From positions 49,056,029 through 49,120,028 of the forward strand of contig OX579633.1 of NCBI GenBank assembly GCA_951230915.1: DNA of 64,000 bases, given 5' to 3'. This stretch comes from Antitrichia curtipendula. Lineage: Eukaryota; Streptophyta; Bryopsida; Hypnales; Leucodontaceae. The position numbers and the translations under genes are program-made. Of this stretch, positions 45,481-56,300 are shown piece after piece (position 1 is the stretch's first letter; each line of letters starts with the position of its first letter). Under the pieces are notes generated by a model. That model was not told the origin of the DNA. It saw only the letters and a list, made by a program, of their open reading frames with translations, and searched no databases.

Positions 45481-46022
45481 GTGGGACTACCTGAGGTCGC
45501 CCAAGACCCGAAGTCTCTTCCATTCCTTCATTTGGGCAGAAAGGGACTCTCCCTACCTGTGGTCGCCCAAGGCGAGGTCGCCCTTGGACCTACAGTTGCC
45601 CCTGACACGTAGTCGCAATGGCCCACACACTCGGTACCCGAAGTCACCCAATCCAGCCCCCACCCGTGGTCGCCTATAGACTATGGACCCGAAGTCGCCC
45701 ATGCAGACCCGAAGTCGCCCCACTTCTAAAAGCTGCAGTCGCCCTGGTTCTTGGACCCGCGGTCGCCCTGCCCCGACCCGCACGCGCCCTAACCCGCAGT
45801 CGCCCAAGCTGACGTGGTTATGTCTTTCCACGTCACTGCGGACAACCAGACACGTAGGACAAATCCATTTACCATGGGGTAAAAAACTTCAAAACCCTAA
45901 ATTTTTTTGCGACGCATTTGTCGCCTATATTCAACACATGTCATATACAACACGCGATGCAACACGTCTAATACGTCACCGAAACCCGAAAACCCGTCCG
46001 ACAAGACAACCCTGGTTCTTGC

Positions 46023-46310
46023 TACAAATGTGGCAAAGTGGACAATTTGAAAAATGTTTGTCAAACATCCGACTATTTTGTCAAGATGTTCAAAAAAAAA
46101 ATTCAAACTCAAAATCAAAAAGCTCACACCATGGATTTGTCTATGGATCTATTTGCAGATGAAGACCGCAAAACATATGTTGTTGAGGATACCCCCACTG
46201 ATGAATCTTATGATGCACTCCTTGACTTTGCAACTATACATACAATCCTACAAAATAAGAATTTTTTTGATGAAAATAATCTCTCAACTTGACAAACCAA
46301 AAATTTGATA
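46023..46310 (+). pseudogene. Copia zinc knuckle and protease start, right of the insertion
   Basis: The frame resumes as YKCGKVDNLKNVC: a CxxC...C zinc knuckle whose His is lost. It continues with an acidic linker and DFATIHTILQNKNFF, which corresponds to the Copia protease segment (canonically D-S/C-A-T-T-H-T-I-L). The active-site residues are degraded. Confidence 0.75.
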
Positions 46311-47470
46311 ACTGTGGCTAGATCAAATGTGTTTCGTTTCCAAGAGGGACTAGTAAAGGTGATCTTGCATGGGTCACCACCATGACATGCATGCGTGCTA
46401 TGTTTTCTTCCTGTGTGCCTCAGAGTTTGATCGGCTTTTGGGATGTGCGCAACAATGATTTTCACCTCTTGACCAAAATTCTAGATAGTTGAGAAGCTTT
46501 GGTTTTTGTACTAAATAATAAAGTGGTGAAAACAGCCTTTGTTGGAACAAGTGGCTTGTATCGGATTTTGATCCGACCATTTGTTATATCTAATTTTGTT
46601 TTATCTTGTAAAGATAATAAAACTTCTCTTTGGCATGGAAGATTGGGTCATCTTGACTCTATTTTTTTCTGAAAAATTATTCCATGCAATGCTAGTCATA
46701 ATTTGCAACTAGCATATGTCAATTCAATGGCATTATATCAAACATGTGTTCAAGGCAAGTTAATTGTCAAACCATCGTTATGGCAACTTCCCCATGAATT
46801 ACCACCAATGCTTTCAAGGCTACATGGTGATATTTGTGGCCTAATAAATCTTATGTTTGGACTATTTCAAAATATTTTGGTTTTAGTTAATGCATTAGGC
46901 AAAGAATCTCATATCTTGTTGTTATCAACAAGAAATTTGACTTTTGCCAATTTACTTTCAATACTAATCTATTTTAAGGCTCATTTCCTTGATTATCCAA
47001 TCAAAACACAATGTATAGATAATGCTCAAGAGTTTTGATTAAGATCTTTAAAAATTATTGCACTTCAACGAGAATTGACTTGACCTACTCAATTCCATAT
47101 GAGCATACTCAAAATGGACTAGAAGAGTCTTTTATCAAATGGATCCTCAATGCTTTATGATTGGAGCTCATCGACAAGAAGACATTTTTGTTGGGGGTTT
47201 GATTCTCCAAGTATTGTTCATTACATCAACCCAGCAACTGGTACACTGCTTCATGCTTATTTCACTAACTGTCAATTTGAAAAAGACTTATTTTCATCTT
47301 TGAAAGGAGGAGCATCTACTCAAAAACATTCTAAGGGTCTTTTGTTTAAGGCACTTGAAACATTTACAATGAAACCTAATCCTAGAACATCTTTGGTTGA
47401 AATTGAGGTTGCCAAAATTTTGCACTTGCAAAAGATTGCAGAGTAGACATCTAATGGCTTCAATGATGCA
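46311..47470 (+). pseudogene. Copia protease end and integrase
   Basis: WHGRLGH-type pre-integrase residues appear near 46,630 (LWHGRLGHLDS). The integrase core shows LHGDICGLIN (first Asp), AHFLDYPIKTQCIDNAQEF (second Asp, 46,977-47,036) and an EHTQNGL/EE block near 47,101-47,130 for the Glu. The GFDSPSIVHYINPATG block (47,193-47,240) and FTNCQFEKDLF follow. Multiple stops. Confidence 0.75.
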
Positions 47471-47849
47471 CCAAGGATTACCAGAAATCCATTGAATGAA
47501 GCTCATAACGTCCTTGCTCGAGTTTCATTGCCAGAAACCAAATAACTCCAATTTTGCAACCACGGAAGCGCAAGACAATGGTTGATAATACTATTTTTCC
47601 TATGTCTACAACAACCAATATCAATTTTACGAGATCACTCACATCAGATTCTCCATCTATGTCCAATATCACTACAATTTCTAAAGGAGAAACTATTGCT
47701 TGCAAGCAAAACAAGTCCAAGTTGCATACATAAATATTTGTGATGAATTGCAGTACAGGTGATATTTAGAATAGAACAATAAATGAAATAGATGAATCAT
47801 TCATTTGTATAATTACAAAAAATCTTTTTTTGTGAGAAAGATGATCACA

Positions 47850-49420
47850 AACCAGACACTATTGAGGAAGCAATGCATCACTCTGATTGACTGAAGTGGA
47901 AAACTGCTATCGAGAAAGAGTATGCTTCTTTGCATAAGAGACAAGTCTTTGAACCTAATCTAAATAATCTCACTTCTTGACCTCTTGGATACAAATTGGT
48001 ATTTGTGTGCAAACGTAGTGACAAAGATCATATTATTTGTTATAAAGTCCGTTTAATTACTCAAGGTTTCACACAAAAGTTTGGCATTGATTATGATTTT
48101 ATGTATTCACATGTTATGAATTCTATTACTTTTCAATATTTTCTTGGAATGGTAATGCAAACCATCCTCGAAATGTATTTTATGGATGTAGTTACTACTT
48201 ATCTATATGGATCTCTTAATGCTCATATTTATATGAAAATTCCATCTAGTCTCAAAACTATTACTTTAGTTGCATCTATTCTGGATAAATATTGAGGCAT
48301 TAAATTACAATCAACATTATATGATCTTAAACAATTTGAAATCATGTGGTATCAACAATTGCAAAACTATCTTATTCAACATAATTTTATAAATGATTTG
48401 TTACTTCCATATATCTTTATCAAACGAAACAAAGATGGATTTGTGATCGCGGTATATGTTGATGATTTGAACCTTGTAGGCACCAAATTTGCATGTATTA
48501 TAGCCACTCAACTTCTTATTCGTGAGTTTGAGATGAAATTGCTTGACAAAACTATTTTTTACATCAACCTAGAAGTTCTTCACATAAAAAATGGCAGCAT
48601 TTTTCTTTTACAAATGGCTTATATCAACTGAATCTTAAAAAGATTCAATATGATACATGCCTATCTACTTTTCACACATGTGGTTCGTCGCAGTAACAAA
48701 GATATTGATCATTATTGCCTTTGTGAGGAGGAGGAAGAACCATTAAATGAACAATATCCATACCTCGTTGTTGTTTGAGCACTTTTATATTTGGCTACAT
48801 CTACAAGGCTTTATATATGCATTTGCAATTAGTGTTTTTGCAAGGCATAGTGTCCGTCCTACGCTACAACATTGGAATGACATTACATATTTTTCATTAT
48901 TTAAAAGGAACTGAAGATTTGGGATTACATTATACTAGATTAGTAGATCACAAATTGGTTTGATATGTTGATATTGGCTATAGATCTGACCCTGCAACAT
49001 CCAAGTCTCTAACGGGCTATATTTTTTTACGACATGGCGCTACAATATCTTGGAAATTGGTAAAGCAAACAATAACTGCAACATCATCCGATCATACAAA
49101 AATTATTGCTCGTACATACATCTGTTTGAGATCTATTGATAAATTTATTCGAGCAAACTGTGGATTACCACATGATGATTCTTCAACCAGCTTATATAAA
49201 GAAAATAGTGCTTGTGTTTCACAAATGCAAGTGGATTTTGTAAGGGTGATCGAACTAAACATATTGATCCAAAATATTTTAGTTATATCCATGACTTGAT
49301 TACAAACCGAGTACTTGAAATCAAGAAGATTATATCAGCAAATAATCTTGCCGATCTCTTTACCAAAGTCCATCCATCATGTACCCATTGTCGACTTATT
49401 CATGGTATTGGAATTTGACA
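47850..49420 (+). pseudogene. Copia reverse transcriptase and RNase H
   Basis: RT shows KLVFVCKRSDKD, KVRLITQGFTQKFGIDY, the FMDVVTTYLYG block (normally Q-x-D-V-x-x-A-F-L-x-G), LKQF...WYQQL and YVDDLNLVGT (YVDD active site, 48,450-48,480). RNase H follows: YLKGTEDLGLHY, SKSLTGYIFLRHGATISW, KQTITATSSDHTKIIA, and the C-terminal LADLFTKVHP. Stops throughout. Confidence 0.85.
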
Positions 49421-49711
49421 ATTCAATATTTTAGAGCAAAAGATTCACTAAACTATCATTATGAAAATTATAGAAACCTTTGATATCCTTCCATGAATTT
49501 TTTTCCATTGGGTCTTACCATGAGAATGGATTGATAAAGGTATTGTACTATTTTTCCTTCATTTGTGGTTTTTTCTTTGATTTTAGTTAAGGTTTTCTCA
49601 AATAAGATTTTAATGAGGTAGCTACCATAGATCTGACAAGATTACAAAAATTATCATATATGATACGATTTGATATTGATATATAATTTTTTTATGTCAA
49701 GCGATGAGGAG

Positions 49712-49926
49712 TGTTAAGATTATATTGTTATCTTAATTGCTCTCCATTCTAGTTGGATAGTCAACTAGTGATTAGATAGGAATCCATTCCACAAATAGGA
49801 AAAAAGTATTGTTCATCTTTCTCCTTGTTTATATTTCATACCTTCTTCCAAATGACACTTTTTTATTCTTGCGTACTTTGGATGTTTGCTACCTTTTGTG
49901 ATTTGTTAATTTTCTATTGCACAACA
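49712..49926 (+). repeat. Copia 3' LTR
   Basis: Starts TGTTAAGATTATATTG, ends GCACAACA, preceded by a short purine stretch (GATGAGGAG). Confidence 0.85.
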
Positions 49927-51533
49927 CTTGACCCTTGGGAGACTATTTTTATCCATTTAGATTCTATTGTAGTCCTTTGGACTCCCTACCTAGTTGCAAT
50001 GGTAATCCAAAAGCGTCCCCTCAAGTAGTGGAATAATGAGGAAGCTTTGTCCATGTGTATATACCTCATGGAATGTTTTGGGAAGTCATAAAATGGCGAC
50101 TCCAATTTGACTCCTTGTACAGTTTAACTATTTTAGCATGCATAGAAATGCATTTGCGCCTCAATAATAGAGGTTGAATTAGGAAGGGGAGAATTCTAGA
50201 TAAAGATACCCTTGTTATGTATATTCTCTCCTGGCTATTTGGAAGGAGATATACTTAAAGCCCACTATGGCCTCATTTATTATTGTGCATAGTAAGACTT
50301 ATTGAATTCACAACAAAAATGTGGATATAGAACATAAAACATAGCAAAATTGTATTGCATAGCTTTTCCTTGTAAGTCCTACATAGGGATACTATTATTG
50401 TCCTTTTGAAAACTAATATGCCTATTCTTTTCCTAATACAATTTGACTACAATCCAAAATGTTCCTTCAAAATGTGGAATACAAAATGAACTCTTTTTGC
50501 AATGTGGAGAAGTCACATGGAGGTATTCATTGAATTTATAAAATGGTGACTTTTCAGTCAAGCTCCAAACCTTTGAACCTTTATTCTACAATGGATATAA
50601 TTTTTACTTCATTAGAATGTAAGAAAGAGAAATTAGGTGTTCAACTAGGGGTTCATAATTGGTCTACCTACCTTCTAGAATTTAGTATAGAATGTTACCA
50701 ATGAATCTTTTTCCATAGCTATATGACTAGAATTAAATCACCAAAAAAAACTTTAAAGAAGGTAGCAAAGTGTATCTTCAAGAAAAAAAACCAAGCCCTA
50801 TATTTTTTTATGTAAAATTTATGTTTCAAATATAACTACAATTATTATTACATCTAAGGATTTTATGTTAAATGGTAGTCCCCATTAACCCGTACAGGAT
50901 CAAATAGCAATTTTAGTCATTCATTTATAAACAAAATATTCATTTTTATCTTTGAAACTTCCACACAACATGTGGTCAAGGAATAACTTTATGGTAGAAC
51001 AATTTTCAAGGGCAACTACATGGTTTAAAAGTTATTGTATGATCTACAATTTTTTGAAGGATCATGGACAAAAATTTCATGGGCAGCTAAAAACAATCAC
51101 TTCTTAAGAAATAAAAACTTGAAATTGATTGTTTAGATTTATATATACATGTAAAGCTTTTAATCATTCCATTTGGATTAATGAAATGAAAGTTATGAGG
51201 AGTTTTAGTTTGCAAGCATTTATGGAGTCTCTACACTAAAATAAATTTTGTAGTCCTTTATTTAACTCAATTTTCACTGTTTTTAGAAAAAATAAAATAA
51301 TATGTTTTGGAATTGGCATTTTTTAATTCTATAACTAAATTCATAACAATTTAGTAATTTTTAATCATTTTTCAATTTTTTAATTCATATTAAAAAGAAC
51401 TTATTGAAGTTCTTTATATGTATTCTCCACTTATTTCTTCAATTTATTATGGAGTTGCAAGTTGTAGGATCTATACATTTTGGGGTGAAAGTTTGAAAGA
51501 TGAAAATATTTCTTTTTAAAATAGTTCTTGGAC
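49927..51533. other. AT-rich intergenic stretch
   Basis: No gene recognised. Related words (GGAATGTTTTGGGAAGTCATAAAATGG near 50,080 and AGAAGTCACATGG...TAAAATGGTGAC near 50,500) suggest an old local duplication. Confidence 0.45.
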
Positions 51534-51590
51534 CCTATCTACCTATCTACCTATCTACCTATCCACCTATCTATCTATCTATCTATCTAA
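51534..51590. repeat. (CTAC/CTAT)n microsatellite
   Basis: About fourteen tetranucleotide units changing from CTAT-CTAC alternation to pure CTAT. Confidence 0.95.
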
Positions 51591-51870
51591 GTGAGGTTGT
51601 ATATTTAAGGGTTTTTTTTGTGTATGTGCAAGTGAATTGAAGATCAATAAATAGAATCCAATATACAAAGGAGTTGATATTGGAAAATAGTAACATCATT
51701 GGTGAAGGTGAAAATATGTTTGTAAGATATGTATTTAGTAGTTATTAGAGATGTCATAAGATGACATTTGTATCAAAAACATTGCAATTTCAAGTCAACA
51801 ATTTCTTTAAGCAACCTATAAAGCATTGGGGATTGGCAAAATATGATTCAATCACATGTCTTCAAACTCT

Positions 51871-52250
51871 AGAAGTATCAAATGTGTTTTTCAAGTTTAT
51901 ATCCATAAAGGTCAAACTTTAGCAATGTGGACAGTACACAACATTCCAAGGTAATGGCTAATGCTATGCTATTTAAGAAGCAAGATTGAATTCTTTTCAA
52001 TACTCAGTTTTGAATTTTGAAAAGAGGTTAACACTCTATCCAACACTGAAGGAAGAAGTATCAAATGTGTTTTTCAAGTTTATATCCATAAAGGTCAAAC
52101 TTTAGCAATGTGGACACTACACAATACCTGCAGACATTCCAAGGTAATGGCTAATGCTATGCTATTTAAGAAGCAATATTGTATTCTTTTCAATACTCAG
52201 TTTTGAATTTTGAAAAGAGGTTAACACTCTATCCAACACTGAAGGAAGCT
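51871..52250. repeat. Tandem duplication, units of 183 and ~192 bp
   Basis: The block starting AGAAGTATCAAATGTGTTTT recurs at 52,054 with few changes and a 9-base insertion (ACCTGCAGA) in the second copy. High similarity means a recent duplication. No coding content. Confidence 0.95.
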
Positions 52251-53384
52251 CCCTTGTGACCACGGTATTCACTTGACAAATGATCAGATTTTTGAACCAA
52301 TTAGTGCAATTTTCATTCCTATAGTGTTCTAGAAAGTCATCCACCACACTTTTTGGCCTACGGCTAAAGGGTTGCAAACTTTGATATTCAATAACTTTTG
52401 AACCGGGATATCAATTGCTTCAAATTTTAGAGCATTCATAATCAATTAACTTTTGAGCTATGATTCCATTCTCCTTCATATTTTTGTAGAAGTTTGCAAG
52501 AACTCACTACAACTTGTTTCCGTTTATACAATTACTTCTCGTGAAATACTGACGCAGTTATTTTAGTCACTACATGCAGCGAAGGTCATAATACAGACAA
52601 GAGACCAAAATTAGTCCTTGTGTGAGATTGAGCATTATAATCAGCCATGATAATATGGTTGCAACCAGTGTCAAGCTAGTGCCACATCCAGACGCTTTTA
52701 TAGTGTACAAGAAGTTCCGACTGGAGACTTCAAACCAGTAGTACAAGTTGTACTTCAGTTCTGCACTTCCGCTTCCAAGACTAGCGGCGGCAGCAGACTT
52801 CAGCTTGCTGGAAGCTACGACCTGCAATAGCAAAAATTACAAATGCCAAGTAAACATATATTCCTAGAATAAATGAAACTCGTTAGACTACAGATCCAAA
52901 AGTAATGCATCTCTAGAAGTAATACTGTACTAAAATATGGACAAGGAGGTATCTGGACAGACCTAATCAACAATACTGGCACGCTACCTGCAAATTGAAA
53001 AGGACCCTGGGTGCCAAAACGTAACGAGAAAATGTAGACAAGAGTTCTGGAGTATACAAATATACCTTCAGCCTCAACCATATATGCACGCCAGGAGGCG
53101 CTGCAGGCACCAGCGTGTCGAAGATATCGCACTAAATATCACGAGTAGGGTCCAAGAATATCTGTACAATTATAATGAACAAGATCAGAAACGAAGACTG
53201 TTATAGATCGGTCAAGCAGTAGTCATCAGTTACGAAAACGACCTCAGCTTTTTACGAACAAACGTTGACTCCAAATATGACGTGAACATGGTGAAGATAC
53301 CTGCTTTTACAAGTTGGAGTAATGACATAAGCAACAGACGCCCGAAAGCTGAGCCCGTACCGCATCCAACCTTCACATTACCAT
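52251..53384 (-). other. DEK1 3' flank and probable 3' UTR
   Basis: No further calpain-family sequence after the stop at 53,385-53,387. Several YAG/GT pairs here could be 3'-UTR introns, but I cannot prove them. Confidence 0.45.
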
Positions 53385-56300
53385 CTAAAGTGGTTCCAAG
53401 ATGATTGAAGCCTTCGTGAAGACTGAGAGCAAGAACTGGGCTTCTTGCATTGGCGCATGCGTAGTTGGAACTATTGTATAACCTTTAGGATCAGGGTCAA
53501 GTACCATTTCACAAGATATTTCCCGCGCATTCACATAATCTGTTCCATTTACTGCTTCATGCATAAATATGTTCCGCCCTGATCGTCTACCATTAGTTTT
53601 TATGATGCGCATGCCGATATAAAACCGAGATGATTCTCCAATAGATTGGTAATTCCCAAAGCTGGCAGTGGGTCGAGAAGTGGAATGCACACCCTGTTAC
53701 CCAAATAGCACCACTATAAGAGATCCTTCAGCATACAAGAGCTGGTTAATCAATAAATCAATAATGCTCAATCAAAGAGGGAAACAAATGTTTGAGAAAA
53801 GTAAACTACAAACCTGCGTAAGTGTTACAAAGACATGAATAGGTTCACGAGCATCTGGACCCACAGCTTTCAAATGAAATTGAGGATTTAGATGCCATGT
53901 ATCAAAATCTTGGCATCCACCAGCAGTTGATCCACGCCACTGGCCACGAACTGAGTACTTCATCTCAGGTGGATAAATCCGACACACGTATAGTGAACGA
54001 AAATGAAGCTGGAAATCTTGCCAAGACATCCAAAAAACTCCATCGGCAGCCTGGATTCAAGTTATGATGAGCCTCAGTCGCACAAATAAACAGTAGTACA
54101 TCTGGCGAGTCTACAAGAAAACAAGAGTACATCTGGCAAGCACTTGAAAAGCTAAGTAGGAGTGAGCAATGTGGATCAGTCACTAATGTACATAAATATC
54201 ATGCCCTAATAATGCTAATCCGCATGTACCTCAAAGAAAATTCCCAATGACAACACGGGTACCTGAGGTGAGTATTTCAGCTTGTGTTTCATTCGATCAG
54301 TCCACTCTGGTGATAAATCAGACCACGGTCCATTCCATTCAACTTCATTAGCCCATGGGTTGCGGATCTGCACGAGCTGGTGACCATCCACCTCTCGCAC
54401 CTGTTGCATTAACAGTTCGTTAAAATTAAGCTCGAAAGGTCGATGCTCTGCTCCAAGGTCGCAAAAAAAGTTGGAGCAAAGGCTTTTCCAGCTATGCAAA
54501 ATAGCGCATTGTAAAATGATAGAGAATCAAGGAATCTTTTTTTCCCCCGGGGGGGGGCTTAAAAAAATAGGTCTAGCTCACCTGCAACAGAGAATATGCA
54601 TGATTCTGCACAATCCCACTTGAAGAAACATGAACATCAGAACCTGATGGACTGCCTGCTCCAAGCAGAAACCCTTCTTGCTTGAAGCGTTGCAGCTGGA
54701 ACCATAGACGTCCATTGGCAAGATCCAGCTGTGAAACTTCATTTGTTAGGTCAATCTCTTCTCCGGCACCACCAGTCAAATCAACGAGCGCATCTTGAAC
54801 CTGGCCACCTTCCAAGGCCTCATAAGAGCCGTGTAACTTTGCATATGCTTTCTCCAAAATTGAAACCCAAAGTTCACTCCCTTTCCTGCTCGTTGCAAAG
54901 GCCGGTTTGCCCCTAGCCTCGCAAGGGATCCAATCATCGACTACTACAGGCACCCACTCGCCCTGCATTTCATCATGCACTGGTAAAAATGATGAACATA
55001 TGAGTTCTGAAGAGCACACAAAAGTGACCTGATCAATCATGAAGAGTACGGAAATAGCATTCCTGATTTTTTCTTCATACCTGAATACAAAATCTGACTG
55101 TGTAGATTCCCTCTTCATTGAATTCAGGAGTAATCATAACATCAGAAATTCGTGATGCCTCAGTCAAAACAGCAACTGCACTTAAAAACCAACAATCTCC
55201 CAAATGGCCCTGCACTCACAATAAACCATTCATGAAGAATCACGGATACGGATCAACGGGAGATTACTTAGCGAAGTCAAGGACGTTCTGACTAACATAA
55301 AACTTAAAACAGAGTAAAGATAAACACACAAATGAGTCATCGAACAGTGCAAGTAGACTACAATGACAGTTATCAGAGACAAATTCAAACCTGGCAAACA
55401 TCTGAAGGGTTGGCAGTGCCAGCAAACAGGCAAGGTCTAGAATCTTGGCCTTGTTCACGCAAAACCTCTTCTGGACGTAACCACTCGTTAACAACCTGGC
55501 ATCCAAAAATTTCAAATTAATCAGCAGTTACAATATCCAACTATTCGACCTCAATCGCATTCAAGTATCTCCAAGATCACTAAGGTACTTGCCTTACCTT
55601 AGGGAAGGACAGGACATTGGCGCACCTGAAGCTTTGCAGAAGGGTGGTCTGTATCGACAAACAGGGACTGATCAGATGGTGGAAACTCCTGATCAGTAAA
55701 CCGTTTCTCGCCTCGTGCTAGCAAGGCTTCCTTAACAGCCAACTCAACAGCCTGCATCCGCTGTTGAACTTCGTCTTGGGTTTCAGTTTTGGGCCGTCGA
55801 ATTTTCCTGGATACGTAGTCAATATCTATCGCCACATTCTCTATGTCAGGTGCTTTTCTCTTTCCTCCAGGTGCAGGTTGCTCATCCCAGTAAATTTCAT
55901 CTCGCTCATAGCTGAGATCCGGATCGTATCTCCAGTCCTCAAACTATAAAAAAAGATGATCGCCCAAGACAATCACTCTCATCAGAAAATGCATAAGAGA
56001 ATCAGAATCAAATAAAAGATCAATAAAGCGAGGCCACTTTAAATAGTAACATCAAATCAGCATACCACAACCAAAGGTATGTAAACATACAAGAATATCA
56101 GTAATAAAAAAACTATTGATCAAGCCCAAAAGTCTTTAATAAGACTTTGATCTAAGCAAGAGCGAAACTCATTAAAATATTGAACTTACTCTCATTGGCG
56201 TTTCCATCGGAGATCCTTGCCAATATTCATCCATGATATCCATGTCATTATACTCCTCCGGGTTCGTACAGTTGTGCACCATTAGTATTTCATCTTCAGT

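Larger units (their letters stand above)
42585..46014. mobile_element. hAT-like non-autonomous element with large subterminal arrays
   Basis: Termini CAGGGTTGTTCTG (42,585) and, inverted, CAGGGTTGTCTTG (46,014), with an exact 8-bp duplication GTTCTTGC outside (42,577-42,584; 46,015-46,022). An 8-bp duplication and a CAGGG terminus are hAT features. No transposase is visible in 3,430 bp. Both subterminal regions are packed with GGTCGCC/GGCGACC words and a ~120-bp unit in opposite orientations. Excising the element and one GTTCTTGC restores the Copia zinc-knuckle frame. Confidence 0.85.
40837..49926 (+). mobile_element. Old Ty1/Copia LTR retrotransposon, interrupted by a hAT-like element
   Basis: Flanked by LTRs of ~210 bp, TGTTAAG...CAACA, which differ at well over a tenth of positions by eye, so the insertion is old. 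Internal order is Copia: gag (UBN2 type), zinc knuckle, protease, integrase, RT, RNase H, all with stops and frameshifts. I saw no clean 5-bp target duplication. A 3.43-kb element sits in gag. Confidence 0.85.

Noticed and set aside
42960..45612. Repeated open frames giving WWWEPFFCLCLK-type peptides, resembling a repeat protein or a CRISPR-like array
   Set aside because: They are translations of the subterminal DNA repeats of the hAT-like element, occur on opposite strands at the two ends, and have no start context or codon signal. Spacing is irregular, and this is a nuclear plant genome.
53772..54029. Extra C-terminal residues after LTLTQ in DEK1
   Set aside because: The frame past 53,814 runs into an intron; the conserved sequence resumes at 53,693 with GVHSTSRP.
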